Source: Planctomycetaceae bacterium
GTDB lineage: Bacteria; Planctomycetota; Planctomycetia; Planctomycetales; Planctomycetaceae
Length of the DNA stretch: 64,000 nucleotides
Direction: 5' to 3'
Assembly: GCA_017795105.1 (NCBI GenBank)
Contig: CP051247.1
Coordinates: 124,001-188,000 of the forward strand
Notes under the pieces: generated by a model
Databases searched by the model: none
What the model was told of the DNA's origin: nothing
Seen by the model: only the letters and a program-made list of their open reading frames with translations
In this document: piece by piece, positions 37,431 to 46,157 of the stretch
How the letters are laid out: the number at the start of each line of letters is the position of its first letter
Position numbering within the stretch: the stretch's first letter is position 1
Made by a program: the position numbers and the translations under genes

Positions 37431-38859
37431 CCTCTTCCTGCAAACCGTCGCCCGGCAGCCGGATGCATCCGCGATCCTGGGCCCCAAAGCGGATCAGTCT
37501 CTCAGCTACGCTGAGCTCAATGCTGCAATCGACCGCCGCGCGGTTGAGCTCCGCGAAGGTGGTATCAGAGCCGGTGACTGCATCGGACTGCATTGCCCAA
37601 GTGGACTCGACTATGTCATTCTGAACTACGCGATCTGGCGGTGCGGGGGCAGCGTCGTCTCTATACCGGTTGAACTGGCCGACGTCGAAAAGCAACGGAT
37701 TGTTCGGGAAATCCACCTGACTGGCGTTGTGTCTCACGGCCGCTCCTATTCCTTCTGTGAAGTTTTTCAACATCGCCCCGCGCATTCACTTAGCGCGGGA
37801 GCCACACTGGTCCATGTCGAAAGCCCGACCGAGGAGCCGGAAGGATTCCCGGCGATCAACGCAGCCTTTATTCGCTTCACTTCGGGGACGACCGGCACAT
37901 CGAAAGGAGTTGTTCTGTCACACGAGACGATCCACGAAAGGATCACGGCGGCCAACGATGCGCTGCAGTTGAGTCCCGAGGATCGAGTCGTCTGGCTGTT
38001 GTCGATGTCCTATCACTTCGCCGTTTCGATCGTCAGCTACCTCACGCATGGAGCGACGATCATCCTCCCGGCAAATCAGTTCGCCGGCGCGATTTTCGAT
38101 TCCGTTCAGCGACATCGCGGGACGTTCATTTACGGATCCCCGCTGCAGTACGCCTGGATGGTCGACAGTAAGGAATCGGCCGATCTCGGTTCTCTGCGGC
38201 TCGCGATCTGCACGACCAGTGCTCTGAAAGCCGAGTTGGGCAATCGGTTCTACGATCGCTTCGGTCTGCCGTTGACGCAGGCCCTCGGGATCATCGAGGT
38301 GGGCCTGCCGTGTATCAATCTCGAGCACGCCCGCCAGTCTCCTTCCGCTGTTGGCAAAGTCCTGCCTGCGTATCAACTTCAGTTGCAGGACTCGGATTTC
38401 GGCGACGAGTTGTGCGAGATCCGCCTGAAAGGCCCCGGCTTTCTGGATGCCTATTATCATCCCTGGCGCATGCGAGACGAGATTCTCGAGGACGGCTGGT
38501 TTGCCACGGGAGACATCTGCCGGGTCGATGAGCACGGCTGTCTGACGATTCACGGCCGGTCGAAAGATGTGATCAACATTTCGGGCATGAAGTTCTTTCC
38601 GCAGGAAGCGGAAGCTGTTCTGTGCGAGCATCCGGGCATTCGAGCGGCTCGCGTCTACTCTCTGCCGGACGAACGCTGGGGAGAACGGGCGATGGCCGAC
38701 GTGATCGCGGACACACCGGCCGAGCCGCCCACGACACGAGAGTTGACCGACTGGTGTCGCTCTCGACTCGCTCCCTTCAAGATCCCCAGTCAGATACAGT
38801 ATGTCACGTCCTTTCCGCGAACAGCCAGTGGGAAGGTCCTGCATCGCCTTGAGTCTTGA
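37411..38859 (+). CDS. Adenylate-forming (ANL superfamily) acyl/aminoacyl-carrier-protein ligase
   Basis: A 482-residue enzyme with GAGGAGG immediately before ATG 37411. ANL core motifs are present: A3 FIRFTSGTTGTSKGVVLSHE, A5-like ALGIIEVGLP, A7 GWFATGDICRVDEHG, A8 GRSKDVINISGMKFFPQEAE, and A10 RTASGKVLHRL with the catalytic Lys near the C-terminus. It activates a carboxylate as an adenylate and, given the ACP two genes upstream, probably loads it onto that ACP's thiol. A normal A5 TYG-like glutamate is present in GIIEVG. The substrate (amino acid, aryl or fatty acid) is not predictable by eye. Confidence 0.9.
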   Translation: MPVNLDDLFLQTVARQPDASAILGPKADQSLSYAELNAAIDRRAVELREGGIRAGDCIGLHCPSGLDYVILNYAIWRCGGSVVSIPVELADVEKQRIVREIHLTGVVSHGRSYSFCEVFQHRPAHSLSAGATLVHVESPTEEPEGFPAINAAFIRFTSGTTGTSKGVVLSHETIHERITAANDALQLSPEDRVVWLLSMSYHFAVSIVSYLTHGATIILPANQFAGAIFDSVQRHRGTFIYGSPLQYAWMVDSKESADLGSLRLAICTTSALKAELGNRFYDRFGLPLTQALGIIEVGLPCINLEHARQSPSAVGKVLPAYQLQLQDSDFGDELCEIRLKGPGFLDAYYHPWRMRDEILEDGWFATGDICRVDEHGCLTIHGRSKDVINISGMKFFPQEAEAVLCEHPGIRAARVYSLPDERWGERAMADVIADTPAEPPTTRELTDWCRSRLAPFKIPSQIQYVTSFPRTASGKVLHRLES

Positions 38860-38890
38860 CCTTGAAACTCAGAATACTCCACAGCCGCTT

Positions 38891-40258
38891 ATGACGAGCC
38901 AGCAGCTCCGCTCTTTCCGACGACGACTGAACGCGTTCGACCAGTGCATGTATAGCGCGCAGGACAACCTGCAAGCGTTGGGGAATCCGGGGTTTGAAAC
39001 AATCGCTCTGCTCTGGCTCGAAGGCCGTCTCGATACAGAGCTTCTGCGAGATCAGGTCCAGGCGTTGACTGCGCGTCATCCGGTCCTCAGGTCGCGGCTC
39101 GTTCGCGACTGGAAAGGGACGTTCTACTGGCAGACCGACGAGGATATTCAGGTCGGCGTCCATGAAGAAGCCCTGAACGAGGCGAGCGAAGAAGCCATTC
39201 AACGGGCCGCCGAGCGCATTCTGTCTCGACGCCGCGACCTGTTCCGGGAGCCGGGGGTGACATTTCATCTGCTGCACCTGCCCGACGGTAGCGATGTCCT
39301 GATGATGCTGTGGAACCATTCGCTCTTCGACGAGCGGTCGGCACGGTTGACACTGCAGGAGCTCAACAAACTGCTGACCGGGGAGCCGCTTCCCGCTCCT
39401 GGGGCCCCCCATGACCTGATCGAAGCCCATCGTCAGAGATTCTCACGACGCATCCGGTGGACCGCGTTTCGCAAGGCACTGCCAGACTACATCTGGGATC
39501 GCTGGGCGAAACGGTGCAGGTGGCCGCGACAGATCCCTCGGATTCCTCAGCGACAAAAAATCTCAAACGTGCAGTTGCGACTACTAACGCGGCGGCTGAG
39601 CAAAGAGGACTCACAGTCTCTGCTGGACTACTGCCGGAAAGTCACACGGTTTCCATCCACATCGATGACGCTGCTGGGCGGCGTGTTCAAATCCTTTGCT
39701 GATACGCTCCATTATCCGCATGCCGACGACCTCTTTCGAACCGGAGTCGGCGTCGAGGTCGGCCGTCAGACTTCGGACAATTTTCATCCTCAGAACAGTA
39801 GCTCGGTCCTGCGAGTTCATCTCACGCGAGACGAAGTCCACGATCGGAAACAGCGTGTCGAGCGACTCGTGGAGCGGTTACACGGTGTGCTTCGCGAGAA
39901 GCGAGACCTTGGCATTCTCGAGTCGAACACGTTGTTCTACTGGTGCTATCCGCTTGTACGACGGGTCACCAGTCAGATGATTCGCTGGGCCTTCTCGTTC
40001 TGGTATGCCTACTTCGCCGTGCCGCGGAGCTACAGCGAATCTTTCGGCGGTATTCCGGTCCAGATGGCGACATACTACTGCGCTGCCTGGTCCCCCTCAG
40101 GACTCACGATGTTGATTACGCAATACCGCGATCAACTGCAGTTTCTCGTGACCTACGTCGAAAACGTCGTCCCAGCCGACGATGCCCAGTCGTTCCTCGA
40201 CGGAACCGTTCACGAACTCCTGGCCGCTGCTCGGGACGGAGCGAACGACGGCAATTGA
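38891..40258 (+). CDS. Condensation-domain-like acyltransferase
   Basis: A 455-residue stand-alone protein related to NRPS condensation domains and other CoA/carrier-dependent acyltransferases. The catalytic motif is WNHSLFDERSA (HxxxD; the usual following Gly is Glu). The N-terminal ALNAFDQCMYSAQDN-like segment and LRDQVQALTARHPVLRSRL are typical of the fold's first half, with DNFHPQNSSSVLRVHL and GIPVQMATYYCAAWSPSGLTMLITQYRDQL in the second. It should join an acyl or aminoacyl group from the ACP to an acceptor. It lies 31 bases after the ligase. The longer frame to 38801 overlaps the ligase and was not used. Confidence 0.82.
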   Translation: MTSQQLRSFRRRLNAFDQCMYSAQDNLQALGNPGFETIALLWLEGRLDTELLRDQVQALTARHPVLRSRLVRDWKGTFYWQTDEDIQVGVHEEALNEASEEAIQRAAERILSRRRDLFREPGVTFHLLHLPDGSDVLMMLWNHSLFDERSARLTLQELNKLLTGEPLPAPGAPHDLIEAHRQRFSRRIRWTAFRKALPDYIWDRWAKRCRWPRQIPRIPQRQKISNVQLRLLTRRLSKEDSQSLLDYCRKVTRFPSTSMTLLGGVFKSFADTLHYPHADDLFRTGVGVEVGRQTSDNFHPQNSSSVLRVHLTRDEVHDRKQRVERLVERLHGVLREKRDLGILESNTLFYWCYPLVRRVTSQMIRWAFSFWYAYFAVPRSYSESFGGIPVQMATYYCAAWSPSGLTMLITQYRDQLQFLVTYVENVVPADDAQSFLDGTVHELLAAARDGANDGN

Positions 40259-40374
40259 CCGATAACCCGGTCTCCAGTCAGGATTGCGTCAGGAGGCAAG
40301 ATCACCGAAGATTCGCCACCCGTCGATTGTCATGTGACCGACGTTTCTGACCACTCACTGCGAGACCGTTCGTC

Positions 40375-42045
40375 TTGACCAGCAATCAACCGAGCATTTC
40401 CGCTGAAGCCGGCCCCCATTCGCCGTTGACAGTCTTCGCCGTCCTCTGGGCAACTGCGACATTCATTCATTTGATGTCGTTCCATTTCTGGGCACGCACC
40501 TGGCAGGGCTGGGTGCTCGTGCTCTGCACTTCGCTCGTCCTTTTGCGGCCCAGTTCTCCGCAACGATTCGGTTTCCTGATCGCAGCCTCCCTGCTGAACC
40601 TGTTTCGCAGCCTGCCGTTCGTCCCGAACCACATCCTGTTTGAGGGGATGATCAATCTCACGATTCTCACAGGCTTCCTCTGGGCGGCAGCGACCTCCGG
40701 TCCCAATATCCGCCAGAGCGTCTTTTATCTCGGCAGCCCACGGCGCGTCGCCGTTAACATCCTTGCTCTCTGCGTTTATCTGGGGCTCGTAATCGGTGTC
40801 GGGCAGGAGGACTTTTGCGGTTTTCTGACCGTGCTGATGATGTTGTTGTTCAGCCGCCCCGATCCAACGTCATCGAAACGCCAATCGCTTTCGTCCGAAG
40901 ACTCGTCGAGGTTGTATCGCGGCTTCGTGGGAGTGCTCCGCTGGGAGCTGGCCGTAATGTATTTCTGGGCCGTGATCCAGAAGCTGAACTGGGATTATGC
41001 CAATCCCGCAGTCAGCTGTGCCGTCCAGATGCAGCGGGAGTTGGAGGAACGACTCTGGCTTCCCCCGACTCCGGAAGTGATCGAGCCGCTGTTCATCTGG
41101 GGATCGCTCTTTCTGGAGTTGACGATTCCTCTCCTGTTGCTCGTGCGGACAACGCGGCACATCGGCTTCGTGGTCGCCTGCATTTTTCACATCTGGCTTT
41201 CCCTGCATCCGTTTGCGGGGATTTACAGTTACAGCGCGCTGGTGCTCGCGATGCTCGTCGCATTTCTGTCTCCGATCCAGTTGAACGCAATACAGGATCG
41301 CTGGAGAGCTCAACAGGCGTGGATCCGGGAGCGATTCCCAGTCCCTCGTGATCCACAATTCTTCGGCGGCTGCGTGATCACCGTCTTTTACGTCCTCGGA
41401 ATCACCTCTTCGCTCCTCTATGCGAATTTGGGCGAAGACCGGTCTACGTTCGAGAAGGTCAACACGCTGGGGCTGACGGCCTTTCTCGTGTGGGCATTCT
41501 GGCTCTGCCGCTCCTATCGCGCTGCTTGGAAGCCAGCTCCTGAAGACGACCGTCAATCGGTTCGCGGCTTTCGCTGGACACCTGCCTGGCTTGGTCTCGC
41601 GCTGGTTCTCTTCAATGGACTTTGCCCCTGGATTGGATTGAAGACGCAGAATTCGTTCGCCATGTTCAGCAATCTCAGGACGGAGTTTGCGCCGAATCAT
41701 CTTTTCCTTCAGCGTGCTCCTCTGTTCGGATATCAGAATGACATGGTCGAAGTGGTCGAGGCTGAACCTGACATTCTCGCTCCCCCGGAACACCCAACTG
41801 GAATCGAACAGTTCGCCAATCCGGGCAGCATTCTTCCATTCTTCGAAGTCCGACGGCTTCTCAGCCGCATCGACGGCGATGTCACGATGACTATCCGTCG
41901 CGACGGTGAAATCGTGACACTCTGGCGAAAGAACGGCGAAGTGAACGACACCGCCGCATTTACTGCACCGCCGCTGCTGGAGCAGAAACTGCTCTGGTTT
42001 CGCCGACACGACAACTGGTCTGGCCCGATGCCGTGTACGCACTGA
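40375..42045 (+). CDS. HTTM-like multi-spanning membrane protein
   Basis: A 556-residue protein with about ten hydrophobic segments. The first part resembles the HTTM (vitamin K-dependent carboxylase-like) membrane domain: WELAVMYFWAVIQKLNWDYANPA, LFLELTIPLLLLVRTTRHIGFVVACIFHIWLSLHPF and a later GLCPWIGLKTQNSFAMFSNLRTE. The C-terminal about 110 residues are soluble. No ATG lies near the start of the open frame. TTG 40375 is taken, since the in-frame stop is at 40348 and the first Met is residue 34. Positioned after the acyltransferase with a 116-base gap, it may modify or export the cluster's product, but no reaction is claimed. Confidence 0.75.
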   Translation: MTSNQPSISAEAGPHSPLTVFAVLWATATFIHLMSFHFWARTWQGWVLVLCTSLVLLRPSSPQRFGFLIAASLLNLFRSLPFVPNHILFEGMINLTILTGFLWAAATSGPNIRQSVFYLGSPRRVAVNILALCVYLGLVIGVGQEDFCGFLTVLMMLLFSRPDPTSSKRQSLSSEDSSRLYRGFVGVLRWELAVMYFWAVIQKLNWDYANPAVSCAVQMQRELEERLWLPPTPEVIEPLFIWGSLFLELTIPLLLLVRTTRHIGFVVACIFHIWLSLHPFAGIYSYSALVLAMLVAFLSPIQLNAIQDRWRAQQAWIRERFPVPRDPQFFGGCVITVFYVLGITSSLLYANLGEDRSTFEKVNTLGLTAFLVWAFWLCRSYRAAWKPAPEDDRQSVRGFRWTPAWLGLALVLFNGLCPWIGLKTQNSFAMFSNLRTEFAPNHLFLQRAPLFGYQNDMVEVVEAEPDILAPPEHPTGIEQFANPGSILPFFEVRRLLSRIDGDVTMTIRRDGEIVTLWRKNGEVNDTAAFTAPPLLEQKLLWFRRHDNWSGPMPCTH

Positions 42046-42157
42046 TCGGCGCTCATGGTTCTCCGACAAATCCGAAGAATCGTGTTCATGAGCGGCAGCG
42101 GATGAGTAGAATGAAGCATTGCTCAACACGCACGCGCCGCTGTCAGGGAGATGACCG

Positions 42158-43663
42158 ATGACCACACGCCGTTCTTTTCTTCAGACCGCACTTGCCGCTG
42201 GAACACTCGGCGATCTCGCCTTTCTCTCGGGACTGACGCCCGTTAAAGCTGAGGACCTCAAACCTCGGAAGGACATGGTTCAACTCGCACCGGAGATTGA
42301 ACCGATCGTCCGCCTGATCGAAACGACGCCACGCGAGCGACTTCTCGAAGTCATGGCTGACCGCATTCGCCGTGGCTTAAGTTATCAGGAGGTACTGGCC
42401 GCTCTTCAACTCGCTGGCGTGCGGAATGTCGAGCCCCGTCCGTCGGTCGGGTTCAAGTTTCATACGGTTCTCGTGGTGAACTCAGCTCATCTGGCCAGCG
42501 TTGCCGGCCCACCGGAACATCGCTGGCTGCCGATTTTCTGGGCGCTGGATTACTTCAAATCGGCTGCGGCTCGAGATGTGCGGGAACGCGACGACTGGGT
42601 GATGCCTCCAGTCGATGAATCTGCGATTCCAGCCGCGCACAAGGCTCGAGGCGTCTTCTTCACAGCGATGGAGAACTGGGACGAATCGGCAGCCGACGCC
42701 GCTGTCGCCGGACTTGCGCGCACGGCCGGACTCAACGAGATCTACGAGATGTTCTTCCGGATTGGAGCCCGAGATTTCCGATCAATCGGTCATAAGGCGA
42801 TCTTTGTGGCCAACAGTTATCGCGCATTACAGGCCATCGGACACCGGCATGCCGAACCGATCCTGCGCTCGCTCGCCTACGCTCTGTTGATGCACGAAGG
42901 TGGGAATCCCCGTGACCGGGATGATGAAGCTGATCTCCCCTACCGACGAAACGTGGAGCAGGCTGAGAACATTCGTCCAAACTGGCGGAACGGGCAGCTC
43001 GACCGGAAAGCGACCGAGGAGTTCATGCAGGCTCTGCGAACCGACGACAATCAATCGACGTGCGATCTGGTCGTCGAACAACTCAATGCCGGCGTTTCTC
43101 CGCAGTCGATCTGGGACGCCATGCTCGTCGGCTCCGGGGAACTCCTCATGCGGCAGCCGGGGATCGTGGCTTTGCACGCGGCCACGACATCGAACGCACT
43201 TTACTACGCCTGGCAGACCAGTGCCGACGATCGCACTCAACGGCTGATGCTGCTGCAGAACGCCGCCTTCCTGCCGATGTTCCGCGAGGCGATGAACTCC
43301 CGAGGACGAGTCGCCGATCTCACCATCGATGTGCTGAACGAGCAGCGTTCTGACGTGGATCGTTCCGTTGAGCAACTGTTTCAGGAAGTCGGACGCAATT
43401 CCACCCGAGCAGCCGCGGACACGTATACCTATTTGCAACAGGAAGGTTCGCCTCGCGATCTGATCGACACGGCCCGTTTGCTCGTCTTCCTTAAGGGGAA
43501 CGATGCCCACGACTACAAATTCAGTTCCGCCGTGCTGGAAGACTTCTACCATGTCTCCCCGGAATGGCGAAACCAGTACCTTGCCGCGAGCATGGTCAAG
43601 TTGCAGAGCGCGACTTCTCCCGATAACGATCTGGTTCAGCGAACGCGAGAAGCCTTCGCCTGA
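42158..43663 (+). CDS. Tat-exported protein of unknown function
   Basis: A 501-residue protein with a Tat signal (TTRRSFLQTALAAGTLGDLAFLSG). The mature part is alpha-helical in appearance, with repeated patterns such as LIETTPRERLLEVMADRIRRGLSYQEVLAALQLAGVRN and HKAIFVANSYRALQAIGHRHAEPILRSLAYALLMHEGG. Several His and Asp residues recur (FKFHTVLVVNSAHLAS, ALLMHEGGNPRDRDDE), which may indicate a metal site. I do not recognise the family, and a distant likeness to questin-oxidase-type proteins is only a guess. It follows the carrier-protein cluster on the same strand with a 112-base gap and may or may not belong to it. Confidence 0.75.
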   Translation: MTTRRSFLQTALAAGTLGDLAFLSGLTPVKAEDLKPRKDMVQLAPEIEPIVRLIETTPRERLLEVMADRIRRGLSYQEVLAALQLAGVRNVEPRPSVGFKFHTVLVVNSAHLASVAGPPEHRWLPIFWALDYFKSAAARDVRERDDWVMPPVDESAIPAAHKARGVFFTAMENWDESAADAAVAGLARTAGLNEIYEMFFRIGARDFRSIGHKAIFVANSYRALQAIGHRHAEPILRSLAYALLMHEGGNPRDRDDEADLPYRRNVEQAENIRPNWRNGQLDRKATEEFMQALRTDDNQSTCDLVVEQLNAGVSPQSIWDAMLVGSGELLMRQPGIVALHAATTSNALYYAWQTSADDRTQRLMLLQNAAFLPMFREAMNSRGRVADLTIDVLNEQRSDVDRSVEQLFQEVGRNSTRAAADTYTYLQQEGSPRDLIDTARLLVFLKGNDAHDYKFSSAVLEDFYHVSPEWRNQYLAASMVKLQSATSPDNDLVQRTREAFA

Positions 43664-43791
43664 ACGTGCGTCTCAACCGGGAACGCTTTCGCCACAGTTC
43701 CGCTCCGCGTAGGATGTGAGGACCTCGATGGGCTGCCGTCAACCTTTCGACGGCTCCCGCTTCACATTGTCACCATCGGAGCAGTACTTGC

Positions 43792-45129
43792 ATGCATGGT
43801 CCCGCTGCCAACCTCGTTTTTCGTCACCTGATGCTGATTGGAATGGTCCTCGGCATCACGCTTCCTCCGTCTGCTGAACGTGCATTCGCCGAATCACCGA
43901 AGACGTTCGTTCTCGAAGAACAGGGCGGTTCGCAGTGGTATCGTGGCAATCTGCATACACACTCTCATTGGAGCGATGGCGACGACTATCTCGGCAACAT
44001 CGCCCTCTGGTACCGCGACAACGGTTATCAGTTTCTCTGCTTCACCGATCACAATGTCCTCGCCCAGGGCGTTCGCTGGGTCGACGTCGAGAAGACCAAA
44101 GGGGGACGCACGGCCTTCGACAAGCTGCTGAAAAACTTCCCGGATCAAATTGAAACCCGCGAGGAGGACGGAGCCCTTCAGGTTCGCCTGCGAACCTTCG
44201 GCGAGATCGAACGTCGTCTGAATCAGCCTGGGAAGTTCCTGCTCATTCAGGGTGAAGAGATCAGCGACAAGTACGACCGCTATCCGATTCACATGAACGC
44301 AAGCAATGTGGCGGAGTTGATCACCCCGCGCGGCGGCGAAAGTGTCGCTGAGACGATTCAGAACAACGTGAATGCGGTCATGACTCAACGGGAGCGGACA
44401 GGGCAGTCGACGCTCATTCATCTCAATCACCCCAACTTCGGCTTCGCCGTCACGGCTGAAGATCTGATGCGTGTGGTCGGCGAGAAGTTCTTCGAGGTCT
44501 ACAACGGTCACCCTTCGGTTTACAACGCCGGCAACGAAACGCACTCATCGACCGAACGGATGTGGGACATCATTCTGACCCGCCGTATCGACGAGTTTGA
44601 TCTCCCGCTGATGTATGGAATCGCCGTTGATGACGGCCATAACTATCACCGCATTCCGAGCCGACAGGCGGAACCGGGACGCGGCTGGGTCGTCGTTCTG
44701 GCCGAGGAGCTCTCCGCAGAAACCCTCATCGAAGCTCTCGAAGCCGGACAATTCTATGCCTCCAGCGGCGTTTCCCTGAAGCGAATTGCTATCGACGAGA
44801 AGCAAATGAGCGTTGACATCGATCCAGTTGACGGCGAGACGTATACCGTCGAGTTCATCGGCACCCGCCAGGGATACGACCCTCGCAGTGAACCGGTGGT
44901 CGATGAAAATGGCGAACCGGTCCGCGCCACGCGTCGCTACAGCGACGACATCGGTCAGGTCCTGCAGTCTTCGGAAGGAACGTCTGCCGTCTACAGCTTC
45001 AAAGGTGATGAGATCTACGTCCGAGCCCGTATCACATCCAGTGCCGTCCACCCAAACCCTTCCGAAGTTGGCGATCTGAAACAGGCCTGGGTGCAACCGG
45101 TTGTTGTCAACGGTTCAGACTCTGAATGA
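43792..45129 (+). CDS. Exported PHP-domain phosphoesterase-like protein
   Basis: A 445-residue protein with a signal peptide (about residues 1-33). The PHP metal motifs are GNLHTHSHWSDGDD (HxH plus Asp), FLCFTDHNVLAQG (TDH), LIQGEEISDKYDRYPIHMNAS (GEE and H) and LIHLNHPNFGF, and AVDDGHNYH completes the site. PHP domains hydrolyse phosphoesters with three metals. An exported form acts in the periplasm or outside. After about residue 320 a beta-rich C-terminal domain follows. Next gene begins 19 bases after the stop. Confidence 0.83.
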   Translation: MHGPAANLVFRHLMLIGMVLGITLPPSAERAFAESPKTFVLEEQGGSQWYRGNLHTHSHWSDGDDYLGNIALWYRDNGYQFLCFTDHNVLAQGVRWVDVEKTKGGRTAFDKLLKNFPDQIETREEDGALQVRLRTFGEIERRLNQPGKFLLIQGEEISDKYDRYPIHMNASNVAELITPRGGESVAETIQNNVNAVMTQRERTGQSTLIHLNHPNFGFAVTAEDLMRVVGEKFFEVYNGHPSVYNAGNETHSSTERMWDIILTRRIDEFDLPLMYGIAVDDGHNYHRIPSRQAEPGRGWVVVLAEELSAETLIEALEAGQFYASSGVSLKRIAIDEKQMSVDIDPVDGETYTVEFIGTRQGYDPRSEPVVDENGEPVRATRRYSDDIGQVLQSSEGTSAVYSFKGDEIYVRARITSSAVHPNPSEVGDLKQAWVQPVVVNGSDSE

Positions 45130-45148
45130 GAAGCACGGAGAAGGTGGC

Positions 45149-46117
45149 ATGAATGAACTACAGTGGAGTCGTCGAACCTGGATAATCTCCAGCGGACTCG
45201 GTCTTGCCCTGAGCCCATGGACCGTGTCAGCAGATGAGCCCGTCCCGACCAACCTCGACATCATCGATTGTCATACGCACTTCTACGATCCATCCCGTCC
45301 GGAAGGGGTCCCCTGGCCGAGGAAGAATACATCGCTCTATCGGACCGTCCTGCCACGGCATTTGCGGGCCTTGAAAATGTACCGGCCCGTCACGGGAACG
45401 GTCATTGTCGAGGCCAGCCCGCTTGTGGAGGACAACGCCTGGCTGCTCGACCTCGCGAAAGAAGAGCCGTTCATTGTCGGCATCGTCGGAAACCTGGATC
45501 CGCTTTCCGAAGAGTACGCCACGAACGCCAAACGATTCTCCGCAAACCCGCTGTTTCGCGGCATCCGCATTTCCGTCAAGACGCTCCGCGTGCTACTCGA
45601 TAACGGAAACCTGGCCCCACTGGAGTTACTGGCCGACCTCGACCTTTCTCTCGACGTGAACGGCGGCCCTGATACGCCGGCTGCAATCGCGGAGCTGGCC
45701 CCGCAGGTTCCTGAACTGCGGATCGTGCTCAACCATATCGGCAATGTAAAAATCAGTCCCGAAGCTCCCGCGCAGGACTGGAGCGACGCCATCCGAGCCG
45801 CTGCGGAGCATCCCAACGTCTTCGCCAAGATCTCCGGTCTCGTCGAAGGAGCGGCTCGCACCGGGCAGCCGGTCCCCGACGACCTCGACTACTACCGACC
45901 GTATCTCGATGTGGTCTGGGGGAGTTTCGGAAATGATCGCGTGATCTTCGGCAGCAACTGGCCGGTCTCGGAACGGGCGGCCGACTATGAAACGCTGCAG
46001 CGAATCGTTCTGGAGTATGCCGCGGAGCAGGGGCAGGACGTCGTCCAGAAGTTCTGCTCGGCTAACGCACAGCGTGCCTACAAATGGGTCGAACGCCCGG
46101 GACGGCGGTCCTCATGA
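45149..46117 (+). CDS. Amidohydrolase_2 family hydrolase (lactonase-like)
   Basis: A 322-residue protein from MNELQWSRRTWIISSGLG, whose N-terminus looks like a Tat or Sec signal (RRTWIISSGLGLALSPWTVSA). The TIM-barrel amidohydrolase-2 fold is shown by LDIIDCHTHFYDPSRPEG (HxH), VIVEASPLVEDNAWLLDLA, FRGIRISVKTL, LRIVLNHIGN, NVFAKISGL and VIFGSNWPVSE (final catalytic Asp position is Asn in GSNWP). L-fuconolactonase and 2-pyrone-4,6-dicarboxylate lactonase belong here. The usual GSDWP aspartate being Asn is noteworthy. It follows the PHP gene closely and could be co-transcribed. Confidence 0.85.
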   Translation: MNELQWSRRTWIISSGLGLALSPWTVSADEPVPTNLDIIDCHTHFYDPSRPEGVPWPRKNTSLYRTVLPRHLRALKMYRPVTGTVIVEASPLVEDNAWLLDLAKEEPFIVGIVGNLDPLSEEYATNAKRFSANPLFRGIRISVKTLRVLLDNGNLAPLELLADLDLSLDVNGGPDTPAAIAELAPQVPELRIVLNHIGNVKISPEAPAQDWSDAIRAAAEHPNVFAKISGLVEGAARTGQPVPDDLDYYRPYLDVVWGSFGNDRVIFGSNWPVSERAADYETLQRIVLEYAAEQGQDVVQKFCSANAQRAYKWVERPGRRSS

Positions 46118-46157
46118 AAGCGGCTGGCAACGACGTCGCGTATCCAACAGGTGAACA

